Part shown: piece after piece, positions 55,477-64,000 of the stretch
How positions within the stretch are numbered: position 1 is the stretch's first letter
Layout: every line of letters begins with the position of its first letter
From: Prauserella endophytica
GTDB lineage: Bacteria; Actinomycetota; Actinomycetes; Mycobacteriales; Pseudonocardiaceae
Direction: 5' to 3'
DNA: 64,000 nucleotides
Assembly: GCF_005146945.1 (NCBI RefSeq)
Contig: NZ_SWMS01000012.1
Coordinates: 186,001 to 250,000 of the forward strand
The notes under the pieces: generated by a model
What the model was told of the DNA's origin: nothing
Databases searched by the model: none
The model's input: only the letters and a program-made list of their open reading frames with translations
Translations under genes and position numbers: made by a program

Positions 55477-56400
55477 GTGGACGCGGTGACCGATGCCGAA
55501 GCGTTCGACGCGTACTCCCGCACGGTGAGCGCCGTGGCGCGCACGGTGACCCCGCACGTCGCGAGCGTGCGGCTCGCGCGCGGCGGCGGGTCCGCGGTCG
55601 TGTTCGACGAGGGCTACCTGCTCACCAACGCGCACGTGGTCGGCCGCGACCAGCACGGAACGGCGACGTTCATCGACGGCGCCGAGGCTGACTTCCGGGT
55701 CGTGGGAGCGGACCCGCTCTCGGACCTCGCGGTGCTGCGGGTGCGTGGGCAGGCGCCCGAGCCCGCTGAGCTCGGTGACGCCGACCGGCTCGTCGTGGGC
55801 CAGCTCGTGGTCGCCATCGGCAGCCCGCTCGGCTTCTCGGGATCCGTCACGGCGGGCGTGGTCAGCGCGCTCGGCCGCGCGCTCCCGGTCCGGCAGGGCA
55901 GGACCGCGCGGGTGATCGAGGACGTGATCCAGACCGACGCCGCGCTCAACCCCGGCAACTCCGGCGGCGCGCTCGCCGACTCCGCCGGCCGGGTCGTCGG
56001 CGTCAACACGGCCGTCGCCGGGTTCGGGCTCGGCCTCGCCGTTCCCGTCAACGCCACCACGCGGCGCATCATCGACACCCTGCTCGTCGAGGGCCGCGTG
56101 CGCAGGGCCTACCTCGGCGTCGTCGGCGTGCCGTCGCCGTTGCCGGACGACGTCGCCGAGCGCACCGGGCAGACCGCCGGCGTGCGCGTGGTGGAGGTCG
56201 TCGCCGGAGGGCCCGCCGACCGCGCCGGACTGCATTCGGGTGATCTCGTGCTGACGGTCGCGCGCTCCCCCGTCTCCGACGCACAGGGCATCCAGCGTCA
56301 GCTCTTCGCCGAGGTCATCGGGACGCGACTGCCGGTGACGGTCCTGCGCAACGGCGCGATGGTCGACGTCTACGCCACACCGACCGAACTTGTGGGTTGA
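55477..56400 (+). CDS. HtrA/DegQ-like S1C protease with PDZ domain
   Basis: 307-residue trypsin-like serine protease plus one C-terminal PDZ domain. The triad is visible: YLLTNAHVVG (His), ADPLSDLAVLRV (Asp) and DAALNPGNSGGAL (Ser). The PDZ follows VRRAYLGVVGVPSP, with AGGPADRAGLHSGDLVL. There is no signal peptide or membrane helix, so unlike most HtrA proteins it should be cytosolic unless a start further upstream exists. It starts at GTG 55477; GTG 55486 is also possible. It is upstream of the TPP riboswitch and not obviously part of the thiamine operon. Confidence 0.9.
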   Translation: MDAVTDAEAFDAYSRTVSAVARTVTPHVASVRLARGGGSAVVFDEGYLLTNAHVVGRDQHGTATFIDGAEADFRVVGADPLSDLAVLRVRGQAPEPAELGDADRLVVGQLVVAIGSPLGFSGSVTAGVVSALGRALPVRQGRTARVIEDVIQTDAALNPGNSGGALADSAGRVVGVNTAVAGFGLGLAVPVNATTRRIIDTLLVEGRVRRAYLGVVGVPSPLPDDVAERTGQTAGVRVVEVVAGGPADRAGLHSGDLVLTVARSPVSDAQGIQRQLFAEVIGTRLPVTVLRNGAMVDVYATPTELVG

Positions 56401-56443
56401 GGTCTGCGTCGCCGCATGGCATGGTCGGTGGGACAACCGAACA

Positions 56444-56552
56444 TCGCGGGAGCTCGCGCCTTGGCGGGCTGAGAGGGCGGCTGGTGTCCGTTTCGTGGAC
56501 CCGGCGCCGCCGACCGCAGGAACCTGACTGGGTAATGCCAGCGTAGGGAGTG
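56444..56552 (+). promoter_or_regulatory. TPP riboswitch (THI element)
   Basis: Canonical thi box: GCGGGAG stem, GGGCTGAGAGGG (CTGAGA at 56469-56474), the variable arm, then GCCGCCGACCG, GGAACCTGACTGGGTAATGC and CAGCGTAGGGAG. Binding of thiamine pyrophosphate closes the outer stem over the thiC ribosome-binding site (AGGGAG), so control is probably at translation initiation. Confidence 0.96.
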
Positions 56553-56553
56553 A

Positions 56554-59027
<2,474 letters not shown>

Positions 59028-60150
59028 GGTGCGGGCGGCGACGGTCGCCCACGCCACCACCAGCAGCCCGTAGAGCGCAACGGCGACCAGGCTGAACAGT
59101 CCGGAGTGGACCCTGGCGGCCAGCGCGCTCGTGCCCGTGACCACCGTGCCGAGCGGGAACGTGAAGCTCCACCACGTGAGCGCGAAGGGCAGCCCCGCAC
59201 GGATCGTGCGCAGGGTCAGCGCGGCGGCCAGCACCAGCCACATCATCGCGAACCCCCACGTGGGCACCCCGTAGAGCAGGCCGAACGCGGCCGCCGCCGC
59301 ACCGTAGGGCGCGGGCAGGGCGCTCTCCGCCACGGTGCCGAGCAGGTTCGCCGCGGTCACCGACTGGCCCAGCGGGCCGAGCACGATCCACACGGTGGGC
59401 ACGGTCGCGGCGGCGCCGGTCTTGTGCTGCACGAGCCGCTGCCACACCTGCGGCAGGAGGCACAGCGTGGCGAACAGGCTGATGCCGAACATCGCGTAGC
59501 AGGCCAGCAGCATCGCGGTGCGCGCTCCGCCCGCCGGCAGGTGCGGGACGAGCAGCGCGCCGTTCGCGGCGGAGACCATCGGCGGCACCACCGGCATCAG
59601 CCAGCCGGCGAACGTGCTCTGCGGCGTGAGGTCGTGGGTGGTCATCATCCGGTACGGGATCCACACGGTGGTGACGAGCCCGAGCAGCGTGCCCGCGCTC
59701 CACAGCACCCAGTCGATCGTGAGCGCGGCGCCGAGGCCGAGGATGTCCTGGCCCAGCAGCAGGGTCCCGGCTCCGACGGTCACCAGCGCCATCGGCGGGG
59801 CGCCCCAGAACTGGGCGAGCACGGGGTCGTGGGCGAACCCGCGTGCGACGGCGCGGTGCCGCGTCCAGAGCACACCCCACGCCGCAGTGAGCCCGAGCAG
59901 CACGAGTGCCGCGAGCACCCAGACGACGGTGGCCACGGCGCGCAGCCCTGGGAACTGGGCGGGCAGGGTCACCGCGGCGTTCGCCACGATGCCGGTGCCC
60001 ATCACCGAGGCGAACCAGTTGGGCCCGAAGCCCGTGACGCGTGAGGCCCTCGGGGCGGGCGGCGCGGCAGGCGGGGCGGGGAGGGTGCTCGTCACCCCTT
60101 CACGATGCGGTCACCCTGCCCAACCTGGTAGTCCCCGATCAGCGATGGAT

Positions 60151-60169
60151 GCATAGGCTACGGTTATGC
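60151..60169. promoter_or_regulatory. Inverted repeat over the lysR start, LysR-box candidate
   Basis: GCATA-N9-TATGC (60151-60169) covers the candidate -10 (TAGGCT) and the ATG itself. Arrangement and spacing resemble LysR-type sites with autorepression; binding is inferred. Confidence 0.45.
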
Positions 60170-61086
60170 CTTTGCCATCGAGAGTGACCGACCTGACCAG
60201 CTTCGACCTGCTGCTGAGCGTCGCCGAGCTGGGCAGCATCGGCCGCGCGGCGAAGGCACACGGCATCTCCCAGCCCGCGGCGAGCGCCCGGCTGCGGCAG
60301 CTGGAGCGGCAGGTGGGCGTACCACTGCTCGAACGAGCCACTCGCGGAGCGCGGCTGACGACGGCGGGCGAGCTGGTGGCCGGCTGGGCGCAGCCGGTGG
60401 TGGAGCGGGCCGCCGACCTGGAGGCCGGGATCGCCGCGCTGCGCGCCGACCGGCACACGCACCTGCGGATCGCGGCGAGCCTCACCGTCGCCGAATACCT
60501 GCTGCCGCGCTGGCTGATCGCGCTGCGCGCGGCCGATCCGGACACAGTGACCGCGCTCAGCTCGGGCAACTCGCACGAGGTCGCCGAGCAGGTGCTCGCG
60601 GGCGATGTCGACCTCGGCTTCGTCGAGGGTCCCGAGCTACCGCCCGGGCTGCGGGCCGCCGACGTGGCGACCGACGAGCTGGTGCTCGTGGTCGCCCCGG
60701 GCCACCGCTGGGCGTCGCGACGACGCCGCCCGCGCGCCGCCGAGCTCGCGGGAACCCCGCTGGTGAGCAGGGAACCGGGTTCGGGCACGCGGCAGGCGTG
60801 GGAGTGGGCGCTGCTGGCGTGCGGGGAGACCGAGCTGGCGGCGCCGCTGCTGGAGGTGTCGTCCACCACCGCGATCAAGGCGGCGGCCATCGGCGGCATC
60901 GCCCCCGCGGTCCTCAGCGCGCACGCGGTGGTGCCCGAGCTGGACGCCGGAACGCTCGTGCGCGTGCCGGTACCCGACCTCGACCTGCGCAGGAGGCTGC
61001 GCGCGGTGTGGCCGTCAGGGCAGACGCTGCGCGGGCCCGCCGCCGACCTGCTCACCATCGCGCTGCGCAGCCGGACCGAGGGGTGA
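60166..61086 (+). CDS. LysR-family transcriptional regulator
   Basis: 306-residue LTTR. The N-terminal winged HTH is SFDLLLSVAELGSIGRAAKA, then HGISQPAASARLRQLERQVG and VPLLERATRGARLTTAGELV. The substrate-binding domain follows (RIAASLTVAEYLLPRWLIAL; GDVDLGFVEGPELPPGL; VAPGHRW). The ATG at 60166 follows TAGGCT by 6 nt and has no Shine-Dalgarno, so a leaderless start is assumed; GTG at 60184 is an alternative. It probably regulates the divergent TDT transporter. Confidence 0.9.
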   Translation: MPLPSRVTDLTSFDLLLSVAELGSIGRAAKAHGISQPAASARLRQLERQVGVPLLERATRGARLTTAGELVAGWAQPVVERAADLEAGIAALRADRHTHLRIAASLTVAEYLLPRWLIALRAADPDTVTALSSGNSHEVAEQVLAGDVDLGFVEGPELPPGLRAADVATDELVLVVAPGHRWASRRRRPRAAELAGTPLVSREPGSGTRQAWEWALLACGETELAAPLLEVSSTTAIKAAAIGGIAPAVLSAHAVVPELDAGTLVRVPVPDLDLRRRLRAVWPSGQTLRGPAADLLTIALRSRTEG

Positions 61087-61180
61087 ACGCCCGATGAACG
61101 AATGGGTCTTCCCGGCAACACCGGCATGATCCCCTCCTAGGCTTGTTGATCCACAGCGAGCCGAGGAGTGAGCGCCGGGA

Positions 61181-62884
61181 ATGAGTCTCGGACAGAGGTT
61201 GGAGTCGATGGCCGAGCTGCTCCTCTCCAACCAGGGCAGCCTCGTACTCGGGATCGCGGCACTGCTCGCCGTCGTCGCACCGTTCGCCGACCGCTACGTC
61301 ATCCGGCGCAAGCGCCTGTACTACCGCGTCCAGTACAACTCGAAGCTCGGTCTCAGCCCCGTCGACCTCAAGGACGCCGACAACACCGTCAAGCACGCCG
61401 ACACCGAGCTCCAGCCCATCGCGGAGCTGCTGGACCGCATGAGCATCGTCGTGATCCGCGTGCGCAACACCGGCATCGACGACATCACAAAGGACGACTT
61501 CGACGGCACCCCGCTGGAGTTCACCTTCGGCGGCAGGGTCATCTGGAACGCGCGGATCTCCGAGCCCTCCGTGGAGACCCACCGCAAGCAGCTCACCGAC
61601 GGCCTGGAGTTCTTCAGCACCACAGAGTCGAACGGCGCCAGGGAGCAGCACAACTCCCTCGACGCGGTGCGCACCACGCTCCGCCAGAAACTGCTGGCCT
61701 GGTGGCGCAAGCCGCCGGAGCAGCGGGAGCCTGCCCCGCCCGCGCAGGCCCCGCAGTGGGACGGCGTGCGGCTGCTGGACCTGAACCTGGTGCGCAAGGA
61801 GAAGTTCAAGCTCGTCGTGGTGCTGCGCGAGCCGGACCACAACCGCAAGGGCCCGCTCACCAAGGCCGTCGAGTGCTCGGGACACGTCTCGGGCGGGCGG
61901 ATCCTCGATGAGCGCACGCAACGCAAGGCCACGTGGCCGCGCGTCACGGCGACGCTCGGCATGCTGCTCACCGGGGCGCTCATCGCAACCCTGATCGCCG
62001 GCGCGTCCCGCTCCGAGACCGAGCCCGGGCTCGCGTGCGCCGACGGAGCGCTGCGGATCGTCGGCTCCAGTGCGTTCTCCCCCATCGCCGCCAACATCGC
62101 GCAGGGCTACACCCACGCGTGCGGCGCGGCCGAGGTGAGCGCCGTGGCGACGGGCAGCATCAACGGGGTGCGGATGCTCGCGGCCGCCGACGAGGACGAG
62201 AGCGAGGAGCTCGCCGCGCTGTCGGACGGCGAGACCGGCGTGGCGACCGACGAACTCGTGCCACACGCGGTGGCGGTGATCGTCTACACAGTGGTGGTCA
62301 ACGACTCCGTCGGCGTGGAAACGCTGACGCGGGAGCAGCTCGCCGGGATCTACTCCGGTCGCTACCGGGACTGGAACGAAGTCCGCGCTGGACCGTCGCT
62401 GCCGATCCGCATCGTGGGGCGTGGCCAGGAGTCCGGGTCTCGGCAGACGTTCGAGCGCACGGTGCTGGGCGCGTCGGAGGGCGGCCTGACATCGGACTCC
62501 TGCGAGCGGGCCGACCGGGGCGCGCCCGCGCCGACGATCCGGTGCGAGCGCGGCACCGAGGCCGAGGTGGTGGGCGAGATCGCGGCGACGGGAGGGGCGA
62601 TCGGCTATGTCGACCTTCCCTCCGCCAACGACGCGCAGGCGGACGGGCATCCCATCGAGATCGTGGAGCTGGACGGCGACTACCCCGACGCGAGCACGGC
62701 CTCGCAAAGCTATCCTTTTTGGACGATCGAGTACCTCTACACCAAGGGCGTTCCCGCCGAAGGGACCGTCCTGCGGACGTTCCTCGACTACCTGCGCAGC
62801 GGCACCGCGCGGGCCGAGCTGCGCGACGCCGGCTACACGCCGTGCGTCGGCAAGGACGGTGACCTGCACGAGCTGTGCCGCTGA
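61181..62884 (+). CDS. Two-helix membrane protein with PstS-like extracytoplasmic binding domain
   Basis: 567 residues with an unusual layout. A first helix (GSLVLGIAALLAVVAPFADR) precedes a cytoplasmic region of about 225 residues including RMSIVVIRVRNTGIDDITKD and FTFGGRVIWNARI, which I do not recognise. A second helix (VTATLGMLLTGALIATLIAG) follows near residue 260. The C-terminal 280 residues resemble a PstS/phosphate-type binding protein: LRIVGSSAFSPIAANIAQGY, AVAVIVYTVVVNDSVGVETL, TREQLAGIYSGRYRDWNEV, VGRGQESGSRQTFERTVLG. Four or more cysteines suggest disulfides. No permease or ATPase gene adjoins, so a receptor or sensor role is more likely than transport. Start uncertain between 61181 and 61208. 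Confidence 0.75.
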   Translation: MSLGQRLESMAELLLSNQGSLVLGIAALLAVVAPFADRYVIRRKRLYYRVQYNSKLGLSPVDLKDADNTVKHADTELQPIAELLDRMSIVVIRVRNTGIDDITKDDFDGTPLEFTFGGRVIWNARISEPSVETHRKQLTDGLEFFSTTESNGAREQHNSLDAVRTTLRQKLLAWWRKPPEQREPAPPAQAPQWDGVRLLDLNLVRKEKFKLVVVLREPDHNRKGPLTKAVECSGHVSGGRILDERTQRKATWPRVTATLGMLLTGALIATLIAGASRSETEPGLACADGALRIVGSSAFSPIAANIAQGYTHACGAAEVSAVATGSINGVRMLAAADEDESEELAALSDGETGVATDELVPHAVAVIVYTVVVNDSVGVETLTREQLAGIYSGRYRDWNEVRAGPSLPIRIVGRGQESGSRQTFERTVLGASEGGLTSDSCERADRGAPAPTIRCERGTEAEVVGEIAATGGAIGYVDLPSANDAQADGHPIEIVELDGDYPDASTASQSYPFWTIEYLYTKGVPAEGTVLRTFLDYLRSGTARAELRDAGYTPCVGKDGDLHELCR

Positions 62885-62940
62885 GCCCATTACCCCGGGG
62901 GTAATGGTCAGGACCCTTCTCCGTGGTCAAGATCGACCCC

Positions 62941-63378
62941 ATGCCGACGACGACCACACACGACGTGGTGACCGAACTGCTGACCCGCATCGGCGAGGGC
63001 GACCCCGCGCGCATCGCCGAGCTGTACGCCGAGGACTGCGACTGGAAGCTCAGCTGGCCCGAGGCCGAGCACGGACGGGCCGCGACGCCGTGGATCCGCC
63101 ACCGCTCCACCCGCGCCGACGCCGCCGCCCACTATCGCGAGCTGGCCACCCACCACGTGCCCGAGGCCATGGACACGCGGATCGAGCGCGTGCTCGTCGA
63201 CGGCGACGACGCCGTGGTGCTCGGCGAGATCAGGCAGACCGCGCGGTCCACCGGTGTGGCCTACCGAGCCCGGTTCGCCCTGCACCTCACGGTCGGGCAC
63301 GGCCTGGTGACCCGTCACCACGTCTACGAGGACAGCCTCGCCGTGGCCAAGGCCTTCGGGGGTGAGCGGGCGCTGTAG
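62941..63378 (+). CDS. NTF2-like/SnoaL-like protein
   Basis: 145-residue NTF2-fold protein: VVTELLTRIGEGDPARIAEL, YAEDCDWKLSWPEAEHGRA, HYRELATHHVPEAMDTRIER, VVLGEIRQTARSTGVAYRAR and FALHLTVGHGLVTRHHVYED. The conserved pocket could bind a small hydrophobic ligand. ATG 62941 is preferred over GTG at 62923. It lies between the PstS-like protein and the second thiD. Confidence 0.78.
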   Translation: MPTTTTHDVVTELLTRIGEGDPARIAELYAEDCDWKLSWPEAEHGRAATPWIRHRSTRADAAAHYRELATHHVPEAMDTRIERVLVDGDDAVVLGEIRQTARSTGVAYRARFALHLTVGHGLVTRHHVYEDSLAVAKAFGGERAL

Positions 63379-63393
63379 GCGACACTGGAGGCC

Positions 63394-64000
63394 ATGAGCC
63401 AAGCCCGACCACCGGCCGCGCTGACCGTCGCCGGATCCGACTCCGGCGGTGCCGCGGGGCTGCAGGCCGACCTGCGGACGTTCCTGACCTGCGGCGTGCA
63501 CGGCCTGGTCGCCGTCACAGCCGTGACCGTGCAGAACACGCTCGGCGTGCACGACCGCACCGACATCCCCGCGCGCATCGTCGCGGCCCAAATCGAGGCC
63601 GTCGCCGACGACATGGGGCTGCAGGCGGCCAAGACCGGGATGCTCGCCTCGGCCGAGATCATCCACGCGGTCGCGCGGGCGTGCGATAAGGCGGGCATCG
63701 GGCGCGACGCCGAGGTGCCGTTCGTGGTCGACCCGGTGGCGGCGTCCATGCACGGCCACCCGCTCTTCGACGACGCCGGCCTCGCCGCGCTGCGGGAGCA
63801 GCTGCTGCCGCGCGCGACAGTGGTGACGCCGAACCTCGACGAGGTGCGCCTGCTCACCGGCATCGAGGTGACCGACCGCGAGCGCATGCGTGAGGCGGCC
63901 GTCGCCCTGCACGGGCTCGGCCCCCGGTACGTGCTGGTCAAGAGCGGCCACCTGGTCGAGGACCCGGAATGCGTGGACGTGCTCTACGACGGCGAGACGT
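63394..64000 (+). CDS. thiD: Second hydroxymethylpyrimidine kinase, truncated by window end
   Basis: Paralogue of the thiD at 58203-59027, open to the end of the window (at least 202 residues seen). It carries ALTVAGSDSGGAAGLQADLR, GLVAVTAVTVQNTLGVHDRT, VVDPVAASMHGHPLF, TVVTPNLDEVRLLTGIEV and VLVKSGHLVED. The Gly-rich loop reads GSDSGGAAG where the first copy has GSDSGGGAG. The anion-hole region lies outside. It is not preceded by a riboswitch and may salvage HMP independently of thiC. Confidence 0.9.
   Translation, partial: MSQARPPAALTVAGSDSGGAAGLQADLRTFLTCGVHGLVAVTAVTVQNTLGVHDRTDIPARIVAAQIEAVADDMGLQAAKTGMLASAEIIHAVARACDKAGIGRDAEVPFVVDPVAASMHGHPLFDDAGLAALREQLLPRATVVTPNLDEVRLLTGIEVTDRERMREAAVALHGLGPRYVLVKSGHLVEDPECVDVLYDGET

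Overview
High-GC actinobacterial chromosome, most likely Pseudonocardiaceae (Amycolatopsis/Saccharomonospora/Prauserella-like). This is inferred from the extreme GC bias at third codon positions, the many GTG/TTG starts, a conservon-type signalling cluster, an Rpf/LysM muralytic protein, a GroEL of the mycobacterial GroEL2 type, and close gene-order agreement with two Mycobacterium tuberculosis regions as I remember them (Rv0861c-Rv0870c and Rv0422c-Rv0440). I see no tRNA, rRNA, CRISPR array, insertion sequence or prophage. The window reads as ordinary chromosome; its unusual content is regulatory DNA, duplicated or fused enzymes, and intergenic repeats.

Region by region. 1-6.1 kb: 3' end of a K+-channel-like gene, an acyl-CoA synthetase, two tandem translationally coupled PhzF-family genes, a YccF membrane protein, and a divergent HxlR regulator/NmrA-type quinone-oxidoreductase pair. 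6.1-10.8 kb: one minus-strand operon with a ModE/MOP-like regulator, molybdate ABC transporter modA-modB-modC, a HAD phosphatase and a metallophosphatase. 10.9-17.7 kb: molybdenum-cofactor genes (moaA, moaD; convergent moaC and a mogA-moaE fusion) around a GDPD-like phosphodiesterase and an rpf gene with a perfect Crp palindrome and a long riboswitch-like leader; then NAD-malic enzyme and a 63-residue protein. 17.8-35.7 kb: an XPB-associated helicase-like protein and the XPB helicase, adjacent in mycobacteria, are here separated by about 14 kb holding a conservon (NIT-type kinase, roadblock, DUF742, GTPase, then a second roadblock and second DUF742), an ABC importer, a SnoaL/TetR pair and a second conservon kinase.

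35.8-42.6 kb: SGNH lipase, DUF4253, DUF72, DJ-1/PfpI, menC, and an orphan xanthine-dehydrogenase-type molybdoenzyme large subunit, a plausible user of the cofactor made upstream. 42.7-53.5 kb: PspC, groEL with two CIRCE elements, a Ser/Thr kinase, cold-shock protein, two AIM24 paralogues, moeA, psd, pssA and a p97-like AAA ATPase. 53.7-59.0 kb: LytR_C-domain protein, DUF3263, def, HtrA-like protease, then a TPP riboswitch driving thiC-thiD. 59-64 kb: TDT transporter and divergent LysR regulator, an unusual membrane protein with a PstS-like domain, an NTF2-like protein, and a second thiD cut by the window end.

How it fits together: molybdate uptake, cofactor synthesis (moaA, moaD, moaC, mogA-moaE, moeA) and a molybdoenzyme subunit sit within 42 kb; phosphatidylethanolamine synthesis (pssA-psd) and thiamine pyrimidine synthesis (thiC-thiD) form further units. 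Five gaps between convergent genes carry five repeats or hairpins of four kinds, including two arrays with GCGAGT recurring every 21 bp.
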